Shown: piece after piece, positions 11,183 through 20,199 of the stretch
Numbering within the stretch: the first letter of the stretch is position 1
How the letters are laid out: every line of letters begins with the position of its first letter
The notes under the pieces: model-generated
Database searches by the model: none
Told to the model about the DNA's origin: nothing
Seen by the model: the letters and a program-made list of their open reading frames with translations, nothing else
Source: Modicisalibacter xianhensis
GTDB taxonomy: Bacteria; Pseudomonadota; Gammaproteobacteria; Pseudomonadales; Halomonadaceae
DNA: 64,000 bases
Direction: 5' to 3'
Assembly: GCF_900113605.1 (NCBI RefSeq)
Contig: NZ_FOPY01000009.1
Span: forward strand, 124,001 to 188,000
Position numbers and translations under genes: made by a program

Positions 11183-14100
11183 CTATTGGCTGTTTTCGGT
11201 CTGGCTCTGTTGTTGCCGGCGCTGTTCGCGCGGGTCGTTATGGGCGCGGCGACGCCGACGGCGTTCCTGGGGGTGAGGCGTGTCCGTTGACGTCTCCTCG
11301 GTAGATTCGGCGTCGTCAGGGCGCGCAGCAGCCGATGCTGCAGTGGCCTCCGTGGCACGTTCGCCTTGGGATTCCTCGGTTGCGCCCTGGCTGGCCGCTG
11401 CCTTGGGCGATGCCTCGCTTTCGCGTTCGACGCTGGGCTTGGCATCGTCAGACGCAGTCACGTCAGAGGTCGCTTGCGTGGTTTCCGGTGATGTCGGCGT
11501 ACTCTGCTGGGCTTCGTCGGCAGCTGTTGCCATATTGCTGTCTGCTGCAACAGGAGTCTCGGCAGTCGATGGTGCAGTGCTGGGCTCCTTTGCGCCGCTA
11601 GAATCAGAGGAAAGAGCGGCAGCGCTTTTCTTCTGTTCACCCTGGCGTTCGGCACGTGGCCCCTTTCTGCGCGAATTGCGTGGTTTCCTGCTCGCTTCTT
11701 CAGCGGCCTGTGGCTTGGCGAAGGCAGCACGCTCTGCGGTGGGAGCCACCTTGGGCGCATCGCTGTCATCGCTCTCTTCGGTTACTGCCTGAGTCAGCGG
11801 TTCGGCAGGCGTGGCGGACGTCTCGTGCGAGGCTTGTGCCTTGGGTGTCTGCGCACCTTTTTCAGCGGCTCCTGCATGAGTCTCGGCCGGCTCGGAAGTG
11901 GGCTGTGCAGCAGACTCCTTAGAGCCAGCATCAGCCTGAGCGGCTTCGCTCTGGAGACGTTCCTGTTCGGCAACCGACTGAGGATTCAAGGCATGCTTGC
12001 GTGTGCGCTGGCGCGGGTTGTTGCGCGTGCGCTTGGGCTTGCCATTGCCACCCTCTGCAGTTTCCTGGCTGGCTTGTTCGGGGGTAGCCTGTGGCTTGCG
12101 GTTGTCCTTGTCGTCACGCGGCTTGGCTTCTTCGCGCTGCGCTTTGGTTTCCTCGCGTTGTGACTTGCCTTCGGCTTTCTCGCTCTTGCCTTTGGCGGGC
12201 TGACGGTTACCGGCTTGGGACTCATCCTGGCGGGGCTTGTTGCGCTGCGGCCTGCCTTCGCCCTTGCCACGCCCAGACTTGCCGCCACGGCTGTCTTCAT
12301 CCTGACGGGGGCTGCGCGCAGCGGGTTTATCCTCGCGTGTGTCTTCCCGACTATCGCGGCGGCGGCGAGAGCCTGCATTGCGGCCAGACTGGCGCGACTC
12401 GCTGTCTTCATTGGCCGGGGCGGGGCGACGTGCGTCAGCGGCAGTCGCTTGCTGTGCGGGATGTGAAGACGTTGACGAGGCGCTTTCCTCGGTCCCGCCC
12501 AGCAGTTTGCTGACACCCTTGAACAGGCGAGACAGCAATCCGCTCGGTGCCTGAGACAGGGGCGATACCGGTGTCTCCGGCTCCCCGCTCTGCTGCAATG
12601 ATGCCGGGGCCGGCGCGGCATGGGCTACCGTCTTCACAGCGGCTTCGGTGCGCTGGATCGGCTTGCCAAAAGCGCTGTCTGGCTCCTTGCCTACCTCGGT
12701 GTCGGTAGAAAGCTCGAAGCTGGACTTGGCTTCGTCCTCGTCTTCCAGGTGGTCGTCACGCAGACGCTGGACATCGTAATGCGGCGTATCCATGTCCGGG
12801 CTAGGCAGGAGCACGACACGCACGCCCTGGCGTCGCTCGATGTCGGCCAGCGTGGAGCGCTTTTCGTTGAGTAGGTAGGTAGCGACCGGGATTGGCAGGA
12901 TGGCGCGAATCTGTGCGCTACGCTCCTTCATGGCCTCTTCCTCGATCAGGCGCATGATGGACAGCGACATGGAGCGAACGTCACGAATGGTGCCCTGGCC
13001 GTCGCAGCGCGGGCAGACTACGCCGCTGGTTTCGCCCAGCGAAGGGCGCAGACGCTGGCGCGACATTTCCATCAGCCCGAATCGCGATATTCGCCCGATC
13101 TGTACGCGAGCGCGATCCAGCTTGAGGGCGTCGCGTACACGATTCTCGACTTCCCGCTGATTGCGGGCCGGCGACATGTCGATGAAGTCGATCACCACCA
13201 GACCGCCAATGTCCCGCAAGCGTAACTGACGAGCGATCTCGTCGGCTGCCTCCAGGTTGGTTTGCAGGGCGGTTTCCTCGATATCGCTGCCGCGCGTGGC
13301 GCGTGCCGAGTTGATATCGATGGAGACCAGCGCCTCGGTGTGGTCGATCACTACCGAGCCACCGGAAGGCAGCTTGACTTCGCGCTGGTAGGCGGTCTCG
13401 ATCTGGCTTTCGATCTGGAAGCGCGAGAACAGCGGTACGTCATCGGCGTACAGCTTGATCTTCTGCTGGTAGGAAGGCATGACCTGGCGGATGAACCCCA
13501 GGGCTTCCTGGTGGACCTCGGGGCTGTCGATCAGCACTTCGCCGATATCCTGACGCAGATAATCGCGCATGGCGCGAATGATGACGTTGGATTCGCGGTA
13601 GATAAGGAACGGGGCGGAGCGCTTGCCGGCTTCCTCGGTGATTGCTTCCCAGACCTGGACCAGGTAATCCAGATCCCACTGCAGTTCTTCGGCACTGCGC
13701 CCTATACCGGCGGTACGCACGATCACACCCATGCGGTCGGGCAGGGTGAGCTGTGCCATGGCGTCCTTGAGCTGGGTGCGTTCTTCCCCTTCGATGCGAC
13801 GCGAGATACCCCCGGCACGAGGATTATTGGGCATCAATACCAGAAAGCGACCGGCCAGGCTGATAAAGGTGGTCAGCGCCGCCCCTTTATTGCCGCGTTC
13901 TTCCTTGTCGACCTGGACGATGACTTCCTGCCCTTCCTTGATCACTTCCTTGATGTTGGGGCGACCGTTGGGCTCCTTGGTGAAGTACTCGCGGGCGATT
14001 TCCTTCAGCGGCAGGAAGCCGTGGCGCTCGGCGCCGAAGTCGACGAAGGCAGCTTCGAGGGAGGGTTCGACGCGGGTGATCTTGCCGCGATAGATATTGG

Positions 14101-14215
14101 CTTTCTTTTGCTCCCGGGCACCGGATTCGATGTCCAGATCGTAAAGGCGTTGTCCATCGACCAGTGCGACACGCAGCTCTTCGGGCTGTGTCGCATTGAT
14201 GAGCATCCGTTTCAT
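11183..14215 (-). CDS. rne: Ribonuclease E, scaffold of the RNA degradosome
   Basis: This endoribonuclease processes rRNA, tRNA and sRNA and starts mRNA decay at the inner membrane. The N-terminal half is nearly collinear with the E. coli enzyme: S1 domain, 5' sensor, DNase-like core with catalytic aspartates in ALVSIDINS and VIDFIDMS, and the zinc-link CPRC. Near residues 557-577 is an amphipathic helix ([16 protein letters not shown]) that matches the membrane-targeting segment. The remaining 430 residues are charged, disordered and rich in Arg/Lys and Glu/Ala/Ser, suited to binding RNA and partners such as RhlB, whose gene lies at 42504. The protein ends in an RRRRRR-type basic tail. Total length is 1010 residues. 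Confidence 0.98.
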   Translation of the reverse strand: MKRMLINATQPEELRVALVDGQRLYDLDIESGAREQKKANIYRGKITRVEPSLEAAFVDFGAERHGFLPLKEIAREYFTKEPNGRPNIKEVIKEGQEVIVQVDKEERGNKGAALTTFISLAGRFLVLMPNNPRAGGISRRIEGEERTQLKDAMAQLTLPDRMGVIVRTAGIGRSAEELQWDLDYLVQVWEAITEEAGKRSAPFLIYRESNVIIRAMRDYLRQDIGEVLIDSPEVHQEALGFIRQVMPSYQQKIKLYADDVPLFSRFQIESQIETAYQREVKLPSGGSVVIDHTEALVSIDINSARATRGSDIEETALQTNLEAADEIARQLRLRDIGGLVVIDFIDMSPARNQREVENRVRDALKLDRARVQIGRISRFGLMEMSRQRLRPSLGETSGVVCPRCDGQGTIRDVRSMSLSIMRLIEEEAMKERSAQIRAILPIPVATYLLNEKRSTLADIERRQGVRVVLLPSPDMDTPHYDVQRLRDDHLEDEDEAKSSFELSTDTEVGKEPDSAFGKPIQRTEAAVKTVAHAAPAPASLQQSGEPETPVSPLSQAPSGLLSRLFKGVSKLLGGTEESASSTSSHPAQQATAADARRPAPANEDSESRQSGRNAGSRRRRDSREDTREDKPAARSPRQDEDSRGGKSGRGKGEGRPQRNKPRQDESQAGNRQPAKGKSEKAEGKSQREETKAQREEAKPRDDKDNRKPQATPEQASQETAEGGNGKPKRTRNNPRQRTRKHALNPQSVAEQERLQSEAAQADAGSKESAAQPTSEPAETHAGAAEKGAQTPKAQASHETSATPAEPLTQAVTEESDDSDAPKVAPTAERAAFAKPQAAEEASRKPRNSRRKGPRAERQGEQKKSAAALSSDSSGAKEPSTAPSTAETPVAADSNMATAADEAQQSTPTSPETTQATSDVTASDDAKPSVERESEASPKAAASQGATEESQGERATEATAASAAARPDDAESTEETSTDTPHPQERRRRRRAHNDPREQRRQQQSQTENSQ

Positions 14216-14789
14216 GTTGTCTCGCTATTCAGGGCGCCGGAAGGCGGCCTGAAGGAAACGCTGCTGGAGGGGCGAGGGAGAACGGCAGGGGCGGCGTGCA
14301 ACCATTCAGACGTATCCACGATGATGCAGATCGCTTGGCTCCATGCCGCCTCGTGTCGCATTCCGCTCGCCAATCCAATCAGCGACTCCTGGGCGTCGAC
14401 GACGGCGAACCGCTTAGTGCTCGTGCTGTGCTCAGCGCATGTCGAGAATGCGTCATCCACGTCCGGCATGAGGCCGAACGCTGCAAGATCATGTTGAGTA
14501 CGCGGCGGTGGCAGGACGTGTTTCGGCGAGTTCGTTGGTTCTCGTCCGGCCCTGCGGACTACCGCCAGACACCTGGCATTTTTCGATTCGCCGACGCCGG
14601 CCTCCGGCACGGTGTTTGACTTCCCGTAGTGCATGGGCGGCTCATGCGAGCCGCCTGGAACCCCGGGCGTGGCGTAATGTTCTACTGCGTGGCGACACAG
14701 GTATTGTCCTTGCCGCCGTATCTTCCGCTCGGGCCCGCGTGTGTGACGTGCGGGCGCTGTACACAGGCATTTCATGCCCATTTGAGCGA
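14216..14789 (-). promoter_or_regulatory. Long structured 5' leader of rne
   Basis: The rne promoter at 14796-14824 implies an untranslated leader of about 570 bases. It contains a perfect 8-base-pair hairpin with a 4-base loop (14636-14655, arms GGCGGCTC and GAGCCGCC) and smaller GC-rich inverted repeats near 14596-14610. RNase E genes of gammaproteobacteria are known to have long leaders whose hairpins are cut by the enzyme, giving feedback control. I infer the same here. I see no convincing gene in the 674 bases between rne and rluC. Confidence 0.6.
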
Positions 14790-14795
14790 GTTCGG

Positions 14796-14824
14796 AATAT
14801 AACAGTAAAGCCCCATCGCAGCAA
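14796..14824 (-). promoter_or_regulatory. Sigma-70 promoter of rne
   Basis: On the minus strand, TTGCTG (14824-14819) is followed by a 17-base spacer and TATATT (14801-14796). A TGT directly before the -10 makes it an extended -10 as well. The fit to the housekeeping consensus is very good. It reads toward rne and lies back to back with the start of rluC. Confidence 0.75.
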
Positions 14825-14889
14825 TTGGCGCAGCAGGGGCTCCAGTGCGTTAAGATGTGGCGTTTACAGTGTCGTTCACGAGGATTGGG

Positions 14890-15834
14890 ATGGCCGAGGG
14901 TCGCGAAGTTCAATGGGCCGAGATCGGCGATGCGCAGGCCGGGCAGCGTATCGACAATTTTCTGCATACACGCCTCAAGGGCGCGCCACGGGGCTTGATC
15001 TACCGTATCGTCCGCAAGGGCGAGGTGCGGGTGAACAAGAAGCGTGTCAAGGCGGACTATCGTCTGGCCGTGGGAGATATGGTGCGAATACCTCCATTGC
15101 GGTTGGCACCGGAAGAGGCAGTGCGGGAAGTCAGCGACAACCTGCGCAACCTGTTGGCGGGTAGTGTGCTCGTGGAGGGCCCCGGCTGGCTGGTGATAAA
15201 CAAGCCGTCCGGCTTGGCGGTGCATGGCGGCAGTGGAGTGAAGATCGGTCTGATCGAGGCGCTGCGTCAGGTCCGAGAGGACCTTGATTTTCTAGAACTG
15301 GTTCATCGGCTCGATCGCGATACCTCCGGCTGCCTGCTGTTGGCAAAGTCGCGACAGGCCCTGCTGACGCTGAACAATGCCCTTAAGCAACGCCAGATGG
15401 ACAAGCAGTATCTCGCGTTGGTGCAGGGTCGCTGGCCGGCGCGGCGCGATTATGTCAGTGCCCGTCTCGACCGTTTCGAGGCCGGCAATGGCGAGCGGCG
15501 GGTGCGTGTCGACCCGCAGGGCAAGGTCTCGCGTACCCGCTTTGCAGTCCGCGAGACGTTCAGTCATGCCACGCTAATCGAGGCTGAGCCGATTACGGGA
15601 AGGACGCATCAGATTCGCGTACATGCCGCGCATGCCGGGTACCCATTGCTTGGCGATGACAAGTACGGCACCCGCGAGGGGCAGCGCCTGGCAGCGAGGT
15701 TCGGGCTCGAACGCCTGTTTCTGCATGCGGTGGCCCTGACCTTTCCCGAGCCCGATAGTGGCAGGCCCGTGCACGTCAAGGCTCCCTTGGGTGAACTCGA
15801 GTCCGTGCTGGAGCGTGCCCGTGACCAGCGTTGA
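14890..15834 (+). CDS. rluC: 23S rRNA pseudouridine synthase RluC
   Basis: This enzyme converts uridines at 955, 2504 and 2580 (E. coli numbering) of 23S rRNA to pseudouridine. An N-terminal S4-like RNA-binding domain (RIDNFLHTRLKG, VRVNKKRVKADYRL) precedes the synthase domain. The catalytic aspartate is in HRLDRDTSG, and the conserved GRTHQIRVHAAHAGYP-type block follows. I chose ATG 14890, preceded by a GAGG ribosome site, over an in-frame ATG at 14857 that adds an unconserved segment. The 314-residue length is normal. It is divergent from rne, an arrangement common in gammaproteobacteria, and the HAD gene overlaps its end. Confidence 0.95.
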   Translation: MAEGREVQWAEIGDAQAGQRIDNFLHTRLKGAPRGLIYRIVRKGEVRVNKKRVKADYRLAVGDMVRIPPLRLAPEEAVREVSDNLRNLLAGSVLVEGPGWLVINKPSGLAVHGGSGVKIGLIEALRQVREDLDFLELVHRLDRDTSGCLLLAKSRQALLTLNNALKQRQMDKQYLALVQGRWPARRDYVSARLDRFEAGNGERRVRVDPQGKVSRTRFAVRETFSHATLIEAEPITGRTHQIRVHAAHAGYPLLGDDKYGTREGQRLAARFGLERLFLHAVALTFPEPDSGRPVHVKAPLGELESVLERARDQR

Positions 15835-16513
15835 CGTTTCTCTGCCAGCCGGTCAGGCAAGGAGCCGCTACCGGTTAGTGATTTTCGACTGGGACGGGAC
15901 GCTGATGGACTCGGAGCATCGTATCGTCGCCTGTATGCAGGCAGCGGCCCGCGATGTCGGCTGGCGTGAGCTGGAACATGAAGCCGTGCGTGACATCATT
16001 GGTCTAGGGCTGCCCGAAGCGATAGCCAAGCTGTGTCCCGGCATGCCAGCGGCTCAGGCCGAACTGATGCGCCAGCATTACTCCCGGCATTTTGTGGCCG
16101 CGGAACAGACTCCCCTGTCGTTCTTCGAGGGAGTAGAGGAGGGGATTCGCCGTCTACGGTGCAACCCTGCCCTGCGCCTGGCCGTGGCAACGGGCAAGAG
16201 TCGGCGGGGATTGAAACGCGTCTTCGAAGCAACGGGGGCTGGCGGGTGGTTTCATGCCAGTCGCACTGCCGACGAGACGCTATCCAAGCCGCATCCCCGC
16301 ATGTTGCAGGAGTTGCTTGCCGAGACAGGGGTGGCTGCTGACGAGGCGCTGATGGTGGGCGACAGCGAATATGACATGGAGATGGCGCGTGCGCTGGGCA
16401 TGGATCGTCTGGCGGTCACCTACGGTGTTCATGCCGCAGAGCGCCTGGCGCTGAGCCGGCCGGTGTTCAGTGCCGGCAATTTTTCCGAACTGATCGAGTG
16501 GTTGCATTCCTGA
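15821..16513 (+). CDS. HAD-superfamily hydrolase, phosphoglycolate-phosphatase-like
   Basis: This soluble haloacid-dehalogenase phosphatase has 230 residues. The three HAD motifs are present: FDWDGTLMDS near the N-terminus (nucleophile and acid aspartates), ATGKSRRGLKR in the middle, and MVGDSEYDMEMA near the C-terminus, with a helical cap between the first two. A GTG start at 15821 with a GGAG seven bases upstream overlaps the end of rluC by 14 bases, so translation is probably coupled. Genes of this type next to rluC are usually annotated as phosphoglycolate phosphatase or YcjU-like; the substrate cannot be read from the sequence. Confidence 0.9.
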   Translation: MTSVDVSLPAGQARSRYRLVIFDWDGTLMDSEHRIVACMQAAARDVGWRELEHEAVRDIIGLGLPEAIAKLCPGMPAAQAELMRQHYSRHFVAAEQTPLSFFEGVEEGIRRLRCNPALRLAVATGKSRRGLKRVFEATGAGGWFHASRTADETLSKPHPRMLQELLAETGVAADEALMVGDSEYDMEMARALGMDRLAVTYGVHAAERLALSRPVFSAGNFSELIEWLHS

Positions 16514-16531
16514 CAGGTGATCGAGGCGTAG

Positions 16532-17608
16532 ATGAGCGACGATAAACGTTACGACCAATGGACCGAGGGGCCCGAGGTGAGTCGTGAGGAGGCTGACGCC
16601 CAGCTAGAGCAGGGTGCAGTGCCGTCCTCGGGGCGTGACGATGCCGATACCCTGCGCGAACGTCAGCGGCTGGCGCAGCTAGAGATGATGGACCGCTGGA
16701 TTGAGGGTGTGCTAACCGAGCAACGGCGTTCGCGACGCTGGAAACTATTCTTTCGCTTTTTCTTCGCTGCGCTGATTTTGGCCTCCCTCTCGTTGAGCAT
16801 CTACAGCCTATTCCTGGCTGACATGACGCCGTCGCCGATCGGCCAGCATCTTGGTGTGGTGCGTGTCGAAGGCGTGATCGATGCCGAGGCCGAGGCCAAC
16901 GCCGATCGTATCATCGAGGGGCTGCGGCGTGCCTGGAGCAGCCCCGAGACGGCCGCCGTCGTGGTGCGCATCAACAGCCCCGGGGGCAGCCCCGTGCAGT
17001 CGCAGCGTGTCTATCAGGAAATTCGCCGGATCCGTGACGCTGGGGATAAGCCGGTCTACGCCATTATCGAGGATATCGGTGCCAGCGGGGCGTATTACAT
17101 GGCGGCGGCAGCCGACGACATTTATGCCGCGCCGGCCAGCATGGTTGGATCGATCGGTGTGATCTATGCCGGTTTCGGACTGGAGCAAGCGATCGAGCGC
17201 CTGGGGGTAGAGCGCCGGGTCTTCACGGCAGGCGAAAACAAGGCGTTTCTTGACCCGTTCAGTGACATTGCGCCGGACCAGCGCCAGTTCTGGCAACAGG
17301 TGCTGGAGACGACGCATCAGCAGTTCATCGAGGACGTCAAGGTCGGTCGCGGGGACAGGCTCGCCGACGACCCCAGGCTCTTCAGCGGCCTGGTCTGGAC
17401 CGGGGAGCAGGCGCAGGCGCTGGGGTTGGTGGATGGGCTGAAAAGTCTCGACCAGCTCGCCAGGGAACGGCTCGGCGAGGTGCGTACCCGCGATTACACG
17501 CCAGGGCTCGATCCGTTCGAAAAGCTATCGCGCCAGTTTGGGCGGGTAGCCGCACAATGGCTCGGTGTTCCGCAGGCAAGTTCGCCTGTACGCTACGAAC
17601 TTCCTTAG
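16532..17608 (+). CDS. sppA: Signal peptide peptidase SppA-like (S49), single protease domain
   Basis: This is an inner-membrane serine protease of family S49 that clears cleaved signal peptides. Its 358 residues are about half the length of E. coli SppA, so it is the short single-domain form. A charged cytoplasmic N-terminus is followed by one transmembrane helix (about residues 74-94) and the periplasmic protease domain. The catalytic Ser is in the EDIGASGAYYMA block. The INSPGGSPV oxyanion segment and GSIGVI are also clear. The start at 16532 has a GAGGCG ribosome site 18 bases after the HAD gene. Its stop overlaps that of the convergent yceF by three bases. Confidence 0.92.
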   Translation: MSDDKRYDQWTEGPEVSREEADAQLEQGAVPSSGRDDADTLRERQRLAQLEMMDRWIEGVLTEQRRSRRWKLFFRFFFAALILASLSLSIYSLFLADMTPSPIGQHLGVVRVEGVIDAEAEANADRIIEGLRRAWSSPETAAVVVRINSPGGSPVQSQRVYQEIRRIRDAGDKPVYAIIEDIGASGAYYMAAAADDIYAAPASMVGSIGVIYAGFGLEQAIERLGVERRVFTAGENKAFLDPFSDIAPDQRQFWQQVLETTHQQFIEDVKVGRGDRLADDPRLFSGLVWTGEQAQALGLVDGLKSLDQLARERLGEVRTRDYTPGLDPFEKLSRQFGRVAAQWLGVPQASSPVRYELP

Positions 17609-18204
17609 GGGTGTGGTCCCAGTGGATCCAGTCCGGCGTCGCGCAGCATGCTGCATAGCCGGATCAGGGGGAGGCCTATCAGTGCATTGGGATCGTTGCC
17701 TTCCAGGCGTTCGAACAGCGTTATGCCCAGGCCTTCCATGCGAAAGCTGCCGGCGCTGTCCAAGGGGCGTTCGCGAGCGACATAGCTGTCGATTTCCCGG
17801 GCGCTCAAGCTCCTGAATACCACATCGTAGCGCTCATGGCATGAGCGGTGACAGCCATTCGCCGTGTCCAGCAGGGCCAGGCCCGTGAGAAAGCGGACGC
17901 GCTGACCTGAAAAGCGTGTCAGCTGCTCTCGCGCTGCCTGGACGTTGCCCGGCTTGCCCAGTATGTTTCCGTTGAAAATGGCGACCTGATCCGAGCCGAT
18001 AATGAGATGGCGAGGAAAGGCCTCTGCCAGTCGTTGTGCCTTGGCCAGTGACAAGCGATGTACCAGGGCTTCTGGCGTCTCTGCTGGCAGGGGTGACTCG
18101 TCGATGTCAGGGCTGGCCCACAGGTAGGGGATCTGCAGGCGGTCGAGGAGCTGGCGACGCCAGCGTGACCCTGATGCGAGGACCAGGCGAGGAGATTCGC
18201 TCAT
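17605..18204 (-). CDS. yceF: Maf-family nucleotide pyrophosphatase (YceF type)
   Basis: This housekeeping pyrophosphatase hydrolyses modified nucleoside triphosphates; the YceF subgroup prefers 7-methyl-GTP. Family motifs are visible: LVLASGSRWRR at the N-terminus, DIDES, IIGSDQVA and the LGKPG block. The 199-residue length is typical. The ATG at 18204 has an AGGGAG site nine bases upstream. It is divergent from yceD-rpmF-plsX, the position in which yceF is found in many gammaproteobacteria, and that supports YceF over the YhdE subgroup. Confidence 0.92.
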   Translation of the reverse strand: MSESPRLVLASGSRWRRQLLDRLQIPYLWASPDIDESPLPAETPEALVHRLSLAKAQRLAEAFPRHLIIGSDQVAIFNGNILGKPGNVQAAREQLTRFSGQRVRFLTGLALLDTANGCHRSCHERYDVVFRSLSAREIDSYVARERPLDSAGSFRMEGLGITLFERLEGNDPNALIGLPLIRLCSMLRDAGLDPLGPHP

Positions 18205-18290
18205 GTGGATTAACTCCCTGTTTCAACGGGTTTTCGTAAGCAGTCTGCCGTGGGTGAGGTCGTGCTGTACAGAATGAGGTGCGCACCGCT

Positions 18291-18319
18291 TTGACAGTGC
18301 CCGGGGGAATCCCTATTAT
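18291..18319 (+). promoter_or_regulatory. Strong sigma-70 promoter of yceD-rpmF-plsX
   Basis: A perfect -35 TTGACA (18291-18296), a 17-base spacer and a -10 TATTAT (18314-18319) lie just before yceD. The start point should be near 18325-18327, only two to four bases before the yceD ATG at 18329. The transcript would then be nearly leaderless. Confidence 0.8.
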
Positions 18320-18328
18320 TGCGCGCCT

Positions 18329-18856
18329 ATGTTGACCACTAGACTTCCCCTACAGGTCGAGCCGTACCGGCTTGCCGCAAATGCCGAACGCCTCGAGGGT
18401 TATGTGCCCCTCGACAGCATGCCTCGTCTCGAAGAAGAGGTTGGCGAGCAGCAAGGCGCTTGTGAGGTTCGCCTGGATTTTGGCATCGATGCCCAAGGCC
18501 GCCGCTTCATTGATGGCTGGCTCAAGGCGGGTGTCGATCTGGCTTGTCGGCGCTGCCTGGAGCCGATGCCGGTGACTGTCGAGAGCCGCTTCCAGCTAGG
18601 GATCGTCACCAGTGATGTCGTGGCGGCAGAGTTGCCCAATGCCTACGAGCCGGTAGTGGTGGAAAACGAACAGCTCAACCTGCTGGCTGTGCTGGAGGAT
18701 GAATTGATCCTCAGCCTGCCGCAGGTGGTATACCACGACGAGGCGGAATGCTCCGTCTCGCGCGATCAGCTGACCAGCGGTACGGCCTCTGAAGGCTCGG
18801 ATACGCCGGCTGCAAGCCCCTTCGACGTATTGCGCAAGTTGAAGGACAAACGGTAA
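18329..18856 (+). CDS. yceD: YceD family (DUF177), 23S rRNA accumulation protein
   Basis: This 175-residue protein of the DUF177 family is needed for normal 23S rRNA accumulation in E. coli. Visible features are the N-terminal RLPLQVEPYRL block, a CRRC cysteine pair that may bind metal, and NLLAVLEDELILSLP followed by an H-E-C segment. The N-terminus aligns with E. coli YceD without an extension, so the ATG at 18329 is well supported even though there is no Shine-Dalgarno site near it. It is first in the yceD-rpmF-plsX-fab cluster. Confidence 0.95.
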   Translation: MLTTRLPLQVEPYRLAANAERLEGYVPLDSMPRLEEEVGEQQGACEVRLDFGIDAQGRRFIDGWLKAGVDLACRRCLEPMPVTVESRFQLGIVTSDVVAAELPNAYEPVVVENEQLNLLAVLEDELILSLPQVVYHDEAECSVSRDQLTSGTASEGSDTPAASPFDVLRKLKDKR

Positions 18857-18888
18857 TACAACCTCGATACACTCTGGAGTGATATCTC

Positions 18889-19059
18889 ATGGCAGTTCAA
18901 CAGAACCGCAAGACCCGTTCCAAGCGTGGCATGCGTCGTAGTCACGATGCGCTGTCTGCACCGACCCTGTCCCAGGACAAGGAAACCGGCACGACGCATC
19001 GTCGCCACCACGTTTCCTCGGATGGCTTCTACCGCGGTCGCAAGGTCGTCGACGCTTAA
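18889..19059 (+). CDS. rpmF: 50S ribosomal protein L32
   Basis: This 56-residue ribosomal protein starts [20 protein letters not shown] and ends in YRGRKVVDA, which is diagnostic for L32. It is the form without zinc cysteines. A GGAG lies nine bases before the ATG. The position between yceD and plsX is conserved across gammaproteobacteria and links ribosome production to lipid synthesis. Confidence 0.98.
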   Translation: MAVQQNRKTRSKRGMRRSHDALSAPTLSQDKETGTTHRRHHVSSDGFYRGRKVVDA

Positions 19060-19095
19060 GTCGGCGCCTGCTCGGGCAAGGTTTGCTGGCTGATC

Positions 19096-20187
19096 GTGCA
19101 AATCGCCATCGACGCGATGGGCGGGGACTTGGGTCCCCGCGCCACCGTCAGGGGGGCTGCCGAGGCTTTGCAACTGCATCCCGAATTGACGCTGCGTCTA
19201 TTCGGCCCCGTCGATACCCTGCAAGCCGAACTCGATCAACTGCCCTTGCGCTTGCGCAGGGCAGAATCTCGTCTGGCTCTGGTTCATGCGCCAAATGTCA
19301 TCTCGCAAGCCCAGAAGCCTTCCGCTGCACTGCGTTCGTCGCATGGTACCAGCCTGGCCTTGATGCTTGAGGATGTGGCGACAGGTAACTCGGCCGCGGG
19401 GGTCAGTGCTGGCAATACCGGGGCGCTCATGGCGTTGTCTCGCCGAGCACTGGGCACAGTGGCAGGTATTCCACGGCCGGCCATCAGTACCGCCATTCCG
19501 ACGCGGGGTGGCGGACGCTGCTACATGCTCGATATGGGGGCGAACATTGAGTCGTCTGCGCAACGGCTTGTCGAGTTTGCGGTGATGGGCGAAGTGGCGG
19601 CGCGTTGTGTCGATGGCTTGGCAAAACCACGAGTCGCTCTGCTCAATGTCGGGGTCGAAGCGACCAAGGGGCCGGCCAATGTGCGGCAGGCCGATGAATG
19701 GTTGCGCAGCCTCGGTAATGACTTGAACTATATCGGTTTCATTGAGGGCGACGGCCTTTTCAGTGGCAAGGCCGATGTCGTGGTGTGCGATGGTTTCGTG
19801 GGCAATATCGTCCTCAAGTCCAGTGAAGGTCTGGCGCGCATGCTCATCGAGCGTGTCCAGGCGACATTCGGTGCTCACTGGGGCAGTCGTCTGGTCGGTA
19901 TGTTGGCGAAACCGGCGCTCTTGCGCTTGAAACGGCAGCTTGACCCGGTGCGCTACAATGGTGCAAGCCTGCTCGGGCTGTCGGGCATCGTCGTCAAGAG
20001 CCATGGTCGTGCCGAGGCTCAGGGGTTTGCCTGTGCAGTCTCCAGGGCGGTTCAAGAGGTCAGGATCAATTTGCCATGCCTGCTTGAGCGCGAGCTGGGG
20101 CAACGGTCCTCTATCCCGTGGGTCGCGAGCGGTCCAAGGGATAGAGGTTCGCCAACGCTGTCGAAACCCGATGAATTTCCATCCTGA
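19096..20187 (+). CDS. plsX: Phosphate acyltransferase PlsX
   Basis: This peripheral membrane enzyme makes acyl-phosphate from acyl-ACP, the first step of phospholipid synthesis through PlsY. Clear family blocks are AIDAMGGDLGP at the start, VSAGNTGALM, LDMGANIES, and VVCDGFVGNIVLKS. A GTG start at 19096 fits the conserved N-terminus, although its ribosome site is weak. The 363 residues are near the usual length. The last 28 residues are not conserved, and the DNA there holds a 10-base-pair inverted repeat (20108-20147). Confidence 0.95.
   Translation: MQIAIDAMGGDLGPRATVRGAAEALQLHPELTLRLFGPVDTLQAELDQLPLRLRRAESRLALVHAPNVISQAQKPSAALRSSHGTSLALMLEDVATGNSAAGVSAGNTGALMALSRRALGTVAGIPRPAISTAIPTRGGGRCYMLDMGANIESSAQRLVEFAVMGEVAARCVDGLAKPRVALLNVGVEATKGPANVRQADEWLRSLGNDLNYIGFIEGDGLFSGKADVVVCDGFVGNIVLKSSEGLARMLIERVQATFGAHWGSRLVGMLAKPALLRLKRQLDPVRYNGASLLGLSGIVVKSHGRAEAQGFACAVSRAVQEVRINLPCLLERELGQRSSIPWVASGPRDRGSPTLSKPDEFPS
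20108..20147 (+). repeat. Inverted repeat in the 3' end of plsX
   Basis: Perfect 10-base arms (20108-20117 and 20138-20147; CCTCTATCCC and its complement) enclose a 20-base loop that can pair further. There is no T run after it, so it is not a standard terminator. It lies 52 bases before the fabD start and may act on mRNA stability or on relative expression of plsX and fabD. Confidence 0.55.
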
Positions 20188-20199
20188 AAGGTGAATGTC

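Noticed and set aside
11183-12560. Low-complexity, Arg/Glu/Ala-rich half of rne, considered as a possible separate or foreign segment
   Set aside because: It is in frame with the catalytic half, and such disordered tails with a membrane helix are normal in RNase E.
13262-14497. Plus-strand frame of 411 codons opposite the catalytic half of rne
   Set aside because: The RNase E sequence is conserved throughout; the frame crosses the rne start into the leader and has no protein signature.
14212-15225. Minus-strand frame of 337 codons through the rne leader and the start of rluC
   Set aside because: Half lies antisense to conserved rluC, and the part in the leader has no domain or ribosome site. 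The rne promoter also lies inside it.
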